The position numbers and the translations under genes were made by a program. This document shows positions 1-8,196 of a stretch of DNA of 64,000 bases, piece after piece. This DNA comes from Microbacterium sp. EST19A (lineage in GTDB: Bacteria; Actinomycetota; Actinomycetes; Actinomycetales; Microbacteriaceae), in NCBI RefSeq assembly GCF_019969685.1, contig NZ_JAHXYZ010000004.1, positions 1-64,000 of the forward strand, written 5' to 3'. The first letter of the stretch is position 1. Every line of letters starts with the position of its first letter. The notes beneath the pieces are model-generated. The model worked only from the letters and a program-made list of their open reading frames with translations. It did not search any database and was not told the DNA's origin.

Positions 1-200
1 AGCTCGGCCATGAGGCCACCGTCTCGAAGGTCAGCGAGGAGCAGCTCTTCTACCTGCAGTCCCGCGGCATGCCCGAGGACGAGGCGATGGCGATGATCGT
101 GCGCGGCTTCATCGAGCCGATCGCGCGCGAGCTGCCGATGGAGTACGCCATGGAGTTGAACAAGCTCATCGAGATGGGCATGGAAGGATCGGTCGGCTGA
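1..200 (+). CDS. sufB: SufB, Fe-S cluster scaffold (3' end only)
   Basis: Only the last 65 codons are in the window, read in frame 3 and ending with TGA at 198-200. The residues form the conserved SufB C-terminus: a GHEATVSK stretch, then EEQLFYLQSRGM, a run of acidic and Met residues, and RGFIEPIARELPMEYA. SufB is the scaffold subunit of the SufBCD complex, which assembles iron-sulfur clusters in the cytoplasm. The next gene, sufD, begins one base after the stop, so the two are translationally linked and probably made in fixed ratio. The 5' part and the operon promoter lie outside the window. Confidence 0.95.
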   Translation, partial: LGHEATVSKVSEEQLFYLQSRGMPEDEAMAMIVRGFIEPIARELPMEYAMELNKLIEMGMEGSVG

Positions 201-201
201 G

Positions 202-1371
202 ATGACGAAGACGGCACACGACAATCGCTGGACTGGTCACTCGGCTCCCACGGCACCGCCCGTGCAGAGCCGATCCGAGCGTCCGAGGTCCTTCAACGTC
301 TTGGACTTCCCACGCGTGCGTGGTGACGAACCGGACTGGAAATACACGCCGGTCGGAAAGCTGCAGGATCTTCTGACGGGGCCGTTGGAGGACGCGCGTC
401 TTCAGATCGAGTCGAGCGGTACGGCGGAGTCGGAGCTCTTTTGGGTCGACCGATCGGATCCCGTCATCGGCGGCGCCGGAACGCCGGAAGATCGAGCCAG
501 TGCGAATGCTTGGTCCCATTTCGGTCGAGCGCTCCACCTCTCCTACGCCGGAGCGGCGGGTGACGTGACAACGGTCGGACGCCACTCCGTATCTTCGGAG
601 CCGACCGCGGCCCACACCATCATCGACGTCGCACCGGGAAGCCGCGGGACCATCGTCATCCGGAGTGGCGGGCTTGCTCGGCTGACGGAGAATCTGGAGA
701 TCATCGTCGGTGATGGCGCGGACGTGACGATTCTCGCGCTGCAGCAGTGGTCGGACGAGTCCGTGCACCTGGCCAGTCATTTCGTGAAAGTCGGCGCGGA
801 CGCGCATCTGACGCATATCGTCATTTCGCTGGGCGGGGAACTCGTCAGAGTCAACCCGACGATCCATCTCGAGAAGTCCGGGGCGAGTACGGATGCGTTG
901 GGACTCTACTTCCCCGGCGCGGGCCAGCACTTCGAGCAGCAAGTCTATGTCCATCATGATGCGCCGCGATCGCGGTCGCGCGTCAACTACAAGGGAGCGC
1001 TCCAAGGCGATGGCGCGCGCGGCGTGTGGATCGGAGATGTGCTGATCGGAGCTCGAGGCACGGGCACTGACACGTATGAGCAGAACCGCAACCTCCTGCT
1101 CACCGACGGAACGAGGGCGGATTCCGTGCCCAATCTGGAGATCGCGGCCGGCGACATCGTTGGTGCGGGGCACGCCAGTGCCACCGGTCGCTTCGACGAT
1201 GAGCAGCTGTTCTATCTGAAGGCCCGCGGAATCCCAGAGCTCGAGGCCAGGCGGCTCGTCGCTCTCGGGTTCCTCGTGGAGATCATCCAGAAGGTACCCG
1301 TTCCGACTCTCGCGGAGGAGCTCATCGCTGACGTGCAGCGGCGAGTGACTGCGTCGAGCCTCTCCGACTGA
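202..1371 (+). CDS. sufD: SufD, Fe-S cluster assembly protein
   Basis: A 389-residue SufD of normal length. It has the SufBD right-handed beta-helix core, and its C-terminal block (GAGHASATGRFDDEQLFYLKARGI, from about residue 321) parallels the SufB end. His324 sits in the conserved AGHAS motif, where SufD contributes a residue to cluster assembly. SufD pairs with SufB, with SufC as the ATPase. The ATG lies one base after the sufB stop. sufC follows after 27 bp with its own purine-rich site, so this is one operon. A SufD paralogue of SufB is the only sensible alternative, and gene order makes SufD clear. Confidence 0.93.
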   Translation: MTKTAHDNRWTGHSAPTAPPVQSRSERPRSFNVLDFPRVRGDEPDWKYTPVGKLQDLLTGPLEDARLQIESSGTAESELFWVDRSDPVIGGAGTPEDRASANAWSHFGRALHLSYAGAAGDVTTVGRHSVSSEPTAAHTIIDVAPGSRGTIVIRSGGLARLTENLEIIVGDGADVTILALQQWSDESVHLASHFVKVGADAHLTHIVISLGGELVRVNPTIHLEKSGASTDALGLYFPGAGQHFEQQVYVHHDAPRSRSRVNYKGALQGDGARGVWIGDVLIGARGTGTDTYEQNRNLLLTDGTRADSVPNLEIAAGDIVGAGHASATGRFDDEQLFYLKARGIPELEARRLVALGFLVEIIQKVPVPTLAEELIADVQRRVTASSLSD

Positions 1372-1398
1372 ACCCCAATCTGCAATCGAGGACGAAAA

Positions 1399-2172
1399 AT
1401 GACAACACTTCAGGTTCGTAATCTGCACGCCAGCGTCTCTACGGACGACGGGTCCGTCGAGATCCTCCGCGGCGTCGACCTCACCCTGCGTCGGGGAGAG
1501 ACCCACGCGGTCATGGGGCCGAATGGCGGAGGCAAGTCGACTCTCGCCGCTGTGATCGCCGGACACCCGGCGTACGACGTCACCGAGGGATCGATCACCC
1601 TGGATGGCGTCGAGTTGCTGGGTCAGTCCCCGGACGCCCGTGCGCGTGCGGGCATCTTCCTGGCGATGCAGTATCCCGTCGAGATTCCGGGGGTGACGCT
1701 GCCCAATTTCCTGCGCACCGCCGTGACCGCGGTGTCAGGGGAAGCGCCACAACTGCGCAGCTGGAGCAAGACGCTGAAAGAGGAGATGAAGGCGCTGAGG
1801 ATGGATGACGCGTTCCTCAAGCGCAACGTGAATGAGGGTTTCTCGGGAGGGGAGAAGAAGCGGCACGAGATCCTTCAGCTCGGCTTGCTCAAGCCGCAGT
1901 TCGCCATCCTCGACGAGACCGACTCCGGCCTTGACGTGGACGCGTTGCGAATCGTGTCCGAGGGAGTCAATCGGGTGAAGGATCGCACAGAGCTCGGCAT
2001 CCTCATGATCACCCACTACACACGCATTCTGCAGTACATCCGTCCCGACTTCGTGCATGTCATCGTCGCTGGACGAATCGTCGAAGAAGGCGGACCGGAG
2101 CTGGCGGAGCGCCTGGAACACGACGGGTACGACCGTTTCCTCCCGAACCCTGACTCGCGTGAAGTCGCGTGA
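1399..2172 (+). CDS. sufC: SufC, ABC-type ATPase of the SUF complex
   Basis: A 257-residue soluble ABC ATPase that powers the SufBCD scaffold. Visible motifs are Walker A GPNGGGKST (residues 40-48, Lys46), the family signature FSGGEKKR (148-155) and Walker B with D-loop running into DETDSGLD (172-179). The GGEKKR signature and DETDSGLD are typical of SufC rather than of transporters, and no permease is adjacent. A GAGGACG element precedes the ATG by a few bases. The stop overlaps the next start by 4 bp (GTGA). The order sufB-sufD-sufC is intact, but no sufS desulfurase or sufU follows directly, as it does in mycobacterial-type operons. Confidence 0.95.
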   Translation: MTTLQVRNLHASVSTDDGSVEILRGVDLTLRRGETHAVMGPNGGGKSTLAAVIAGHPAYDVTEGSITLDGVELLGQSPDARARAGIFLAMQYPVEIPGVTLPNFLRTAVTAVSGEAPQLRSWSKTLKEEMKALRMDDAFLKRNVNEGFSGGEKKRHEILQLGLLKPQFAILDETDSGLDVDALRIVSEGVNRVKDRTELGILMITHYTRILQYIRPDFVHVIVAGRIVEEGGPELAERLEHDGYDRFLPNPDSREVA

Positions 2173-2504
2173 ACACCGCGATCGGCGAAATCACGAGAGA
2201 GGACCGGGTGCTCGATGCGCTGTATTACGTCATGGATCCGGAACTCGGGATTGACGTCGTCAATCTGGGGCTCGTCTACGGTGTCGAATTCGATGGAGAC
2301 ATCCCGACGCTGCGGATGACGTTGACCTCCGCCGGATGCCCACTGACCGACGTCATCGAGGACAGCGTGGCAGAAGCACTCGACGGGGTGGTCGACGCAT
2401 TCCGCATCGATTGGGTGTGGATGCCGCCTTGGTCGCCGGAGCGGATCAGTGAAGAGGGCCGGGATATGCTCGAAGCCCTCGGATTCAGGGTCCGTCGTGC
2501 GTAG
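2169..2504 (+). CDS. sufT: DUF59/MIP18-family metal-sulfur cluster assembly factor (SufT-like)
   Basis: A 111-residue protein of the MIP18/DUF59 family. It contains the hallmark DPELGIDVVNLGLVY (residues 23-37) and a conserved Cys57 in the SAGCPLTD loop. Members (SufT, PaaD, CIAO2 relatives) help mature or deliver Fe-S clusters to client proteins. The start is GTG at 2169, which overlaps the sufC stop as GTGA, so translation is coupled to sufC. SUF-linked copies usually carry exactly this domain and length. The client range is not visible from sequence. PaaD (phenylacetate pathway) is excluded by context. Confidence 0.88.
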   Translation: MNTAIGEITREDRVLDALYYVMDPELGIDVVNLGLVYGVEFDGDIPTLRMTLTSAGCPLTDVIEDSVAEALDGVVDAFRIDWVWMPPWSPERISEEGRDMLEALGFRVRRA

Positions 2505-2543
2505 GTCTCCCCGACGCTCACCGGGCACTCGAGCAGTGGCCAC

Positions 2544-3239
2544 GTGACAGCCAGGAACGATCTCATCAACTCGAGGGAGATGTACCTGAAGGCGATCGTC
2601 GAATTGCGCGAGCGGGGCATCCCCAGTCTGCGGGCGCGACTCTCCGAGCGGCTCGGGCACGCTCCGGCCACCGTGACGGACATGGTCCAGCGGTTGGCGG
2701 AGGCGAGCCTCGTCTTCATCGCAGACGACCGACAGGTGTGCTTGACCCGCAGGGGCTTCCGCGAGGCCGTCTCGGTCCTGGCGAAGCATCGGATCATCGA
2801 GTGCTTTCTCGACACGACGGTAGGGCTTGAGTGGTCCCTCTTGCACGATGAGGCTTGCAGGTGGGAGCACGTCGTGAGTGACGAGGCCGCATACCTGATG
2901 CAACGGTTGCTGGGTACGCCTGATCACGATCCATACGGGAATCCGATCCCTGAGCCGAAGAGTGCTGACTGGCCCCACTCCATTGAGCTGACACTCGAGG
3001 AGATGGTGAGCGGGCGATCTCCACATGCTGGTCTGGTGCTGGGAAGTCTGGGCGAGCGGATTCAGACTTCGATCGTGCTTCTCCGCGCTTTCGACGCGGC
3101 GGGCTTGCGGCCGGGCGCGCGGTTCTCTGTCGCTCCCTATCCCGGCGGTTATGCGCTCACGGGGGAGGGTAGTGAATCGATGGTGCTCCTGACCAGCACC
3201 CAGCTGCGAGACGTCGGCATTGCGACCCGCGCCGGCTGA
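2544..3239 (+). CDS. DtxR/IdeR-family metal-dependent repressor
   Basis: A 231-residue DtxR-type regulator with an N-terminal winged helix (about 1-75), a dimerisation/metal domain (75-145) and a C-terminal SH3-like FeoA domain (about 150-228). The DtxR metal ligands are all in place. Met13, Cys105, Glu108 and His109 match the primary site, and His82, Glu86 and His101 match the ancillary site. DPYGNPIP is a family signature. It begins with GTG 39 bp after sufT, so it may be the last gene of the suf transcript and control it by iron. A terminator-like hairpin follows. Cys in the primary site favours Fe(II) over Mn(II) sensing (known for DtxR/IdeR versus MntR). The target is inferred. Confidence 0.9.
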   Translation: MTARNDLINSREMYLKAIVELRERGIPSLRARLSERLGHAPATVTDMVQRLAEASLVFIADDRQVCLTRRGFREAVSVLAKHRIIECFLDTTVGLEWSLLHDEACRWEHVVSDEAAYLMQRLLGTPDHDPYGNPIPEPKSADWPHSIELTLEEMVSGRSPHAGLVLGSLGERIQTSIVLLRAFDAAGLRPGARFSVAPYPGGYALTGEGSESMVLLTSTQLRDVGIATRAG

Positions 3240-3296
3240 AGCTGAGGAGATGGTACTGGACGGGCCCTGGGACGAAGGCCCGCCCAGCGTATGACA

Positions 3297-3328
3297 GCGC
3301 GGGAGAACCTTCGGGCGTTCTCCCGCGC
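3297..3328. terminator. Bidirectional terminator between convergent units
   Basis: Perfect 12-bp inverted repeat (arms 3297-3308 and 3317-3328, GCGCGGGAGAAC on the left) around an 8-nt loop containing TTCG. It lies between the DtxR gene (plus) and the NmrA-like reductase gene (minus), so it can end both. There is no long T-run, as is common in high-GC actinobacteria. Confidence 0.75.
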
Positions 3329-3345
3329 CTGAGCTGCGATCTACG

Positions 3346-4098
3346 TCAGCTGATCGGATCGAGCGCGGAGACCCACTGTTGGAAGGTCGTCCGGCCCAGG
3401 CGTGCCCCGGGCGTGGGGAGCAGCGTTCCATCTCGCATCGCTCGGCCGAAGCCACCGGGGAGGGATACCTCGAGGGTCGGTCCCGGCTTTCCGACAGCTG
3501 CGGCGTATGCCTTGACCATATCGACCATCTGCAGCACCTCGGGTCCCGCGAGATCCGCCGGACGTCCGGCGGGGTCGCTCTCGGCGAGAGAGATGAGGTA
3601 CTCGCCGACGTCGCGCGCAGCCACGGGCTGGGACACCATCTTGGGAACGACGGTCACTGGTCCGAATCGCATCTGACTGAACAGCTGCTGTGCGAACTCG
3701 TGGAATTGCGTGGCACGAACGATCGTCCACGGGATCGGTCCTGCCGTCACCAGCTGTTCCTGGACCTCTTTGCCGGCGTAGTAGCCGAAGGGTGCCTTGT
3801 CGCTTCCGACGATCGACAGGGCGACGTGATGAGGCACAGCTGCCCTCTTCTCCGCAGCGAGGAGGTTCGTCGTCGCCGTCTCATAGAACTCTCTCGACTT
3901 CTTCGCCGACTGCGTCAAGGTGGACGAGACATCGACCACGACCTCGACTCCGTCCAGGCTCGGCGCCAGTCCGGCACCGGTCATGAGGTTCACCCCGTTC
4001 GAGCGCGTGAGGACGACGACGTCGTGGCCGCGCTCTCGGGCGACGGCGACGACGTGGCGTCCGACAGTGCCGGTGCCTCCGGCGATAGCGATCTTCAT
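3346..4098 (-). CDS. NmrA-like atypical SDR, NAD(P)-binding reductase/epimerase
   Basis: A 250-residue Rossmann protein with the nucleotide-binding loop GGTGTVG at residues 7-13 and the VALSIVGSDK...YYAGKEVQEQLV block of atypical SDRs (active-site YxxxK-like YAGKE). It is the length of NmrA/YbjT-type proteins. It lies 3 bp after the small membrane-protein gene, and its AAAGGA ribosome site is inside that gene's end, so the two are one transcript. ECF41 sigma factors are known to be coupled to COE genes (carboxymuconolactone decarboxylase, oxidoreductase, epimerase). This gene next to sigJ fits the oxidoreductase/epimerase role. The substrate is unknown. Confidence 0.85.
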   Translation of the reverse strand: MKIAIAGGTGTVGRHVVAVARERGHDVVVLTRSNGVNLMTGAGLAPSLDGVEVVVDVSSTLTQSAKKSREFYETATTNLLAAEKRAAVPHHVALSIVGSDKAPFGYYAGKEVQEQLVTAGPIPWTIVRATQFHEFAQQLFSQMRFGPVTVVPKMVSQPVAARDVGEYLISLAESDPAGRPADLAGPEVLQMVDMVKAYAAAVGKPGPTLEVSLPGGFGRAMRDGTLLPTPGARLGRTTFQQWVSALDPIS

Positions 4099-4101
4099 CA
4101 G

Positions 4102-4551
4102 TCAGTTCCTTTCGGGTTCGGCCGGGTCGCGGCGCGAGGAGCGGGAAGGCAGAAGCAGGGGGATGGGAAGAAGGAGTGTGAAGGTCAGCGAGATGGGTTC
4201 GACGATCGTGTCGAGCGTCGAAAGGCCGTGCAGGTGCTGAACGTGATAGATCAGATGAGGCGCGGAGAAAGTGATCCACGCCACCGCTGCGACACGGGCC
4301 GCCGTCGTGCTGCGCGAGAGCGCGGCGAAGATGCTCGCGGCAGCGAGAGCGAGGTTCATCGCTCCGATATCGCGGATCATGTGCTCGTTGAACGGTCCAT
4401 CGAGCAGGATCCATTGATCCAACCCGGCATTGGCGAATCCATCGGGGAAGGTCTCGTACCAGTGCGCAGGGAAAAGCAGCGCCCAGGGACCGACGAGGAG
4501 CCCGAATGCGGCCAGCACCCAGAGGAGGGTGCGGCGAGCTCCAAGGCTCAT
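4102..4551 (-). CDS. Small four-helix membrane protein
   Basis: 149 residues with four hydrophobic segments (about 8-26, 60-78, 83-102, 113-134), short loops and a basic, charged C-terminus. It resembles the unclassified actinobacterial membrane proteins often placed beside SigJ and SDR genes. I do not recognise a catalytic motif. The loop FPDGFANAGLDQW and the HMIRDIGAMN stretch are the most distinctive parts. It is cotranscribed with the reductase downstream (3 bp gap) and is preceded by an ECF41-like promoter, so it is probably part of the SigJ response. A DoxX-like or anti-sigma role is possible but unsupported. Confidence 0.75.
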   Translation of the reverse strand: MSLGARRTLLWVLAAFGLLVGPWALLFPAHWYETFPDGFANAGLDQWILLDGPFNEHMIRDIGAMNLALAAASIFAALSRSTTAARVAAVAWITFSAPHLIYHVQHLHGLSTLDTIVEPISLTFTLLLPIPLLLPSRSSRRDPAEPERN

Positions 4552-4649
4552 GAGGGGGCCTCCGCGGGAAGTGCGGGAAGATTCATGATGGTCATCGGAT
4601 CGGATCCTCTCTTTGGCAGGACGAGGTCAGTGTGCCTCGTCATCTGTAA

Positions 4650-4676
4650 GACGACGTAGGACCCGAGAGTGTGAGT
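4650..4676 (-). promoter_or_regulatory. ECF41-type promoter of the membrane protein-reductase pair
   Basis: On the minus strand the site reads ACTCACA, 16 nt, then CGTC, within ACGTCGTCTTA. It overlaps the stop codon of sigJ and is about 100 bp upstream of the membrane-protein ATG. The published ECF41 consensus, as I recall it, is TGTCACA-N16-CGTC. The same TCACA-N16-CGTC geometry is found at two other sites in this window. Confidence 0.7.
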
Positions 4677-5576
4677 TCAGCTCTTGTTCCAGGTCCGGAG
4701 CTTGTCCGGGTTGAGCGTGAGCCATAGGTCGGTGATGAGTCCGGCTCTCATCTCGAAGCTCGCTACGGTGACCACGACACCCTGATGGCGGAACACGAGT
4801 CCGCTTCTGCCGTTGACCGATTCGACTCGCGTCTCGATCGCATCCTGTCTGCCGACGACGCCGAGCAGGAACCGGGAGACATTGTCGGCGCCCCGGATCG
4901 GCTTCAATGCAGCGCGTACGCGTCCGCCGCCGTCGACGAGGGTCACGACATTCGGGTCGAGCAGGCGGACCAGTTCGGTGAGGTCCCCGCTGCCGCACGC
5001 CGTCCAGAACTCACGAACGATGGCGTCGTGCTGGTCGACGGGCGTGACCTGTTCGCGGCGCTCATCGATGTGCCGCCGTGCCGTCGACGCGAGCTTCCTG
5101 CAGGCCTGCGATGTTCGGCCGACGATGTCGGCGATCTCGTCGAACGGCATCGCGAACACGTCGTGGAGGATGAAGGCGACGCGCTCGGCGGGCGTCAACG
5201 ATTCGAGCATCACCAGCAGCGCCATGCTGATCGATTCGTGCTCGCTGAGGCGATCGAGCGGATCTTCGGACGGCGACTCCCATGGGGAATCGGGGGAGAG
5301 GGGCTCGGGCAGCCATTCGCCGACGTACTCTTCTCGCCGGTGCCGGGCTGATCCGAGCATGTCGAGACAGACATTGCCGACGACGCGCGTCAGCCAGCCG
5401 CGCGGCGCGCGAATCAGCGAGCGTTCGTCGTCGGACATCCGGAACCACCGGACATACGTCTCCTGGACGGCGTCCTCGGCGTCGGCCGCCGTGCCGAGCA
5501 TACGGAAGGACACATTGAGCAGGTGCTGTCGCTCGCCGAGGACCTCCGTCAGAGTCAGATCATCTTCAGGGTGCAT
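4677..5576 (-). CDS. sigJ: ECF41-family sigma factor (SigJ-like) with fused SnoaL-like domain
   Basis: A 299-residue extracytoplasmic-function sigma factor. Sigma-2 is at about 15-80 and sigma-4 at about 115-170, with an extra SnoaL/NTF2-like domain (about 183-290) instead of a separate anti-sigma factor. ECF41 hallmarks are present: WLPEP in the linker (88-92), DGGG (215-218) and NPDKL near the C-terminus (289-293). In this family the fused domain regulates sigma activity. The gene is followed by a membrane protein and an NmrA-like reductase, and is preceded by an ECF41-like promoter, implying autoregulation. The 299-aa length is normal. The inducing signal is unknown. Confidence 0.93.
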   Translation of the reverse strand: MHPEDDLTLTEVLGERQHLLNVSFRMLGTAADAEDAVQETYVRWFRMSDDERSLIRAPRGWLTRVVGNVCLDMLGSARHRREEYVGEWLPEPLSPDSPWESPSEDPLDRLSEHESISMALLVMLESLTPAERVAFILHDVFAMPFDEIADIVGRTSQACRKLASTARRHIDERREQVTPVDQHDAIVREFWTACGSGDLTELVRLLDPNVVTLVDGGGRVRAALKPIRGADNVSRFLLGVVGRQDAIETRVESVNGRSGLVFRHQGVVVTVASFEMRAGLITDLWLTLNPDKLRTWNKS

Positions 5577-5648
5577 CTCGTCACCGTCTCCTCGCTCCGT
5601 TCCGCGGTGAACACGTTAGCCATCCGTCCACTGCGCCATCACATATAG

Positions 5649-5675
5649 GACGACGCAGGGCGTCGGATTGTGATG
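5649..5675 (-). promoter_or_regulatory. ECF41-type autoregulatory promoter of sigJ
   Basis: The minus strand reads CATCACA, 16 nt, CGTC, inside TGCGTCGTCCTA. It lies about 75 bp upstream of the sigJ start and so would give an untranslated leader of roughly 65 nt. It matches the site before the AhpD-like gene (9511-9537) in every conserved position. Confidence 0.72.
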
Positions 5676-5818
5676 TCCGGAACACCCTCTCGGGCTTCCG
5701 CCGGTCGACCGGACACGGAAACGTCGAAAACTTCTGCACGATCATCAAGTGACCGGCTGTGACGGTGGACTTAGCGTTGGCGTATCGAAGCCCGCTCGAA
5801 CAATCGATGGGAAGCTCA

Positions 5819-6754
5819 ATGTCGATCTCCACCCACTTGCCACGGGGACTCTACGTCGCTCCGGTCACGCCATTCAGAGAGGATGAATCCGTCGATCTGC
5901 CCGCCCTGGAGTCGTTGACACGGCATCTCGTGAATGAGGCAGCTGCCGACGGGGTCCTCGCCTGCGGATATACGGGCGAGATCGCCAGCCTCACCGAAGA
6001 CGAGCAGACCCAGATCGTGGCGACGATCTCGTCCGTCACCCGCACCCGGGTCCCTCTGATCTGCGGCATCCGTCCGACCTCGACCCTGCACACGATCGAG
6101 TTCGGGCGTGAGCTGGCCGCGGCCGGGGCGGACGGCCTGCTGGTGAACTCACCGTTCAGCAGTCTGATGCGGCGCCAGTATGCGAAGCGCTCGGACATCG
6201 CCGTCAAATTCTTCGCCGATCTTGCAGAGGGCACTGGCCTGCCATTGACCGTCTTTCAGTACCCGAGCTCATCGGGCGTCAACTATCCGCCCGAGTTACT
6301 GGCCGAGATCTGCGCGATTCCGGGGGTTGTCGGAGTGAAGAACTCCGGCGGTGCCGCCGGATACTCCGATGACAGAGCGGCCGTCGAGGGGCGGGTGTCG
6401 ATGTTCGCGGACAGTAACACCTATGACGTCCTCGCCATGATGTCGCGGGGCCAAGAGGTTCTGCTTGTCGGCGTGAGCAACGTGGCGCCGAGGCTTTGGC
6501 GTGAGTTCTACGACGCCTGGTCGCGGGGAGAGATCTCGGCCGCGGTGGACCTCGCGAATCGAAAACTCCTTCCGATCATGCGGGCCATCACCGGCGATCA
6601 GGGCAGCGCTGCATGGTCGTTCGTCGCGCGCATCAAAGAGGCCCTCACACAGACGAACGTCCTCGCTCGCCCTGTCGTTCGAGCTCCGGAGCCGAGCGTC
6701 ACCGCGACTGATCGGGACGCGGTGCGCAGCCTGCTCGCGATCCTCGCCAACTGA
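5819..6754 (+). CDS. Dihydrodipicolinate synthase-family aldolase/lyase
   Basis: A TIM-barrel class I aldolase of the DapA/NanA family, 311 residues from the chosen ATG. Schiff-base Lys174 is in GVKNSG, Tyr148 in FQYPSSSG, and the pyruvate-carboxylate loop is GYTGE (50-54) where DapA has GTTGE. I chose 5819 because GGGAAG precedes it by 6 nt and the fold starts there. Upstream in-frame starts (5759, 5807) would add a non-conserved tail. It is paired with an MHS-type permease and a PucR regulator, so a catabolic pyruvate-yielding or pyruvate-using aldolase for an imported acid is likelier than lysine biosynthesis. The substrate cannot be told. Confidence 0.86.
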   Translation: MSISTHLPRGLYVAPVTPFREDESVDLPALESLTRHLVNEAAADGVLACGYTGEIASLTEDEQTQIVATISSVTRTRVPLICGIRPTSTLHTIEFGRELAAAGADGLLVNSPFSSLMRRQYAKRSDIAVKFFADLAEGTGLPLTVFQYPSSSGVNYPPELLAEICAIPGVVGVKNSGGAAGYSDDRAAVEGRVSMFADSNTYDVLAMMSRGQEVLLVGVSNVAPRLWREFYDAWSRGEISAAVDLANRKLLPIMRAITGDQGSAAWSFVARIKEALTQTNVLARPVVRAPEPSVTATDRDAVRSLLAILAN

Positions 6755-6780
6755 CCGCATTTCACTACAAGGAGGTAGTA

Positions 6781-8100
6781 ATGAACACCAGCATCGCCGT
6801 CGAGGGAACTTCCCTCGACACGGCAGTACCAGCCTCGCCCGGCACGCTTCGTCGCGTCGTCGTCTCCGGAGCGATCGGGAATTTCGTTGAGTGGTATGAC
6901 CTAGCGGTCTATGCGTACGCGGCCGTGATCATCAGCACGACCTTCTTCCCCACGGACAACCCGCAAGTGGGCCTGATCGCGACGTTCGTCATGTTCGCAG
7001 TGACGTACGCCATCCGCCCGCTGAGCGGCATCATCATGGGAGTTCTGGGCGACAGGCTCGGGCGTAAGAGACTTCTCGTGTTCTCGATCCTCACAATGGC
7101 TGCGGGGACGACGGCGATCGGATTGCTTCCCGACTATTCGACCATCGGGATCGCCGCACCGATCCTGCTTCTGGCGTGTCGGGTCGTCCAGGGGATCGCA
7201 GCCGGGGGCGAGTTCGTCGGGGCGGCCACATACGTGTACGAATACGCGCCCGCGGAGCGTCGAGGGTTCCTGCTCGGACTCATTCAGATGGGCACGGGAC
7301 TGTGTTATCCCGCCGCGGCGTTCCTCAGCTTCGGCATCGCATCCGCGGTGGGTCCCGAGGCTTTCGCGGGCGGTGCGTGGCGAGTGCTGTTCCTGCTGAG
7401 CGCCCCGCTCGCGCTCGTCGCGTTGTACATCCGGGTGAAGCTCACTGAGTCCCCGGTGTTCAAGGCGCTCGAGGCTGCGCAGGAGGTCAGCAAGTCCCCG
7501 CTGAAGGATTCACTCCAGTCGAATCCCCGCCGGCTGGTGTCTGCGATCGCCTACTTGCTGGGTTATTTCGGCGGCGCCATTATGTTGCTCTTCTTCGTGC
7601 CCACGTATCTCACATCCGTCGTAGGCGTCGATCCGCAGCACGCGAGCCTGCTGATGGGGTTCACGACTCTGGTCTTCGCCGTGTTCATTCCGGTGTTCGG
7701 CCTCCTGGTGGATCGGACATCTCGGACCGCATCTCGACTCGTGAGTGCCGGGCTGCATGCGGCCCTCGCGATCCCAGCTTTCGTCCTCATCGGTGGTGGC
7801 TCAGATGCCGCGATGTATGCAGGGCTCTTCCTCCTCGCCGTCCTGCAGTCGTACTACTATGCGGTGGGCCCGCTCACTGCGGTCGACGCCTTCCCCGCGA
7901 AGATCCGGTTCACCTCCGGGACCATCGCTTACAACATCCCCGCGGCAGCAGTCCCCGCCTTCCTGCCGGCGCTGAGTGCACTGCTCGTCGCGCAGACCGG
8001 ATTGAATTTTGCGCCCGGATTCGTCATTTTGGCCCTTTCGCTGGTCGGCGTGGTCGGCGCGCTCGGCCTCCGCGGCACCAGGGAACGCTCTCAGATCTGA
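6781..8100 (+). CDS. MFS transporter, metabolite:H+ symporter (MHS) type
   Basis: 439 residues with 12 predicted membrane helices. The N-terminal GNFVEWYDLAVYAY motif and the loop GDRLGRKRLL mark the MHS subfamily (ProP, ShiA, KgtP, citrate and aromatic-acid symporters). A near-perfect ribosome site, AAGGAGG (6769-6775), sits 5 nt before the ATG, stronger than its neighbours. It follows the DapA-like gene by 26 bp and is ended by an intrinsic terminator, so the pair forms an operon that imports and cleaves an organic acid. The substrate specificity is not readable. Confidence 0.88.
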   Translation: MNTSIAVEGTSLDTAVPASPGTLRRVVVSGAIGNFVEWYDLAVYAYAAVIISTTFFPTDNPQVGLIATFVMFAVTYAIRPLSGIIMGVLGDRLGRKRLLVFSILTMAAGTTAIGLLPDYSTIGIAAPILLLACRVVQGIAAGGEFVGAATYVYEYAPAERRGFLLGLIQMGTGLCYPAAAFLSFGIASAVGPEAFAGGAWRVLFLLSAPLALVALYIRVKLTESPVFKALEAAQEVSKSPLKDSLQSNPRRLVSAIAYLLGYFGGAIMLLFFVPTYLTSVVGVDPQHASLLMGFTTLVFAVFIPVFGLLVDRTSRTASRLVSAGLHAALAIPAFVLIGGGSDAAMYAGLFLLAVLQSYYYAVGPLTAVDAFPAKIRFTSGTIAYNIPAAAVPAFLPALSALLVAQTGLNFAPGFVILALSLVGVVGALGLRGTRERSQI

Positions 8101-8120
8101 GTACGACGCCTTACAATCCC

Positions 8121-8157
8121 AGTGCGGGGATCCGTCCCAGGTCCCCGCACTGTTTTC
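8121..8157 (+). terminator. Rho-independent terminator after the permease gene
   Basis: A 10-bp perfect stem (AGTGCGGGGA at 8121-8130 with its complement at 8142-8151), an 11-nt loop and a TTTT tract at 8153-8156. It separates the aldolase-permease operon from the regulator gene. Confidence 0.85.
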
Positions 8158-8196
8158 ATCGATCAGACCCGTCATCGAACCGTGCAGGGGATGTGA

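Noticed and set aside
166..1566. A 466-codon minus-strand open frame opposite sufD and sufC
   Set aside because: Antisense to two well-conserved genes; high-GC codon bias makes long empty frames on the opposite strand. No family resemblance or ribosome site.
6841..6880. CGTCGTCGTC runs in the permease gene as an ECF41 site
   Set aside because: No TCACA at the right spacing and position is inside coding sequence.
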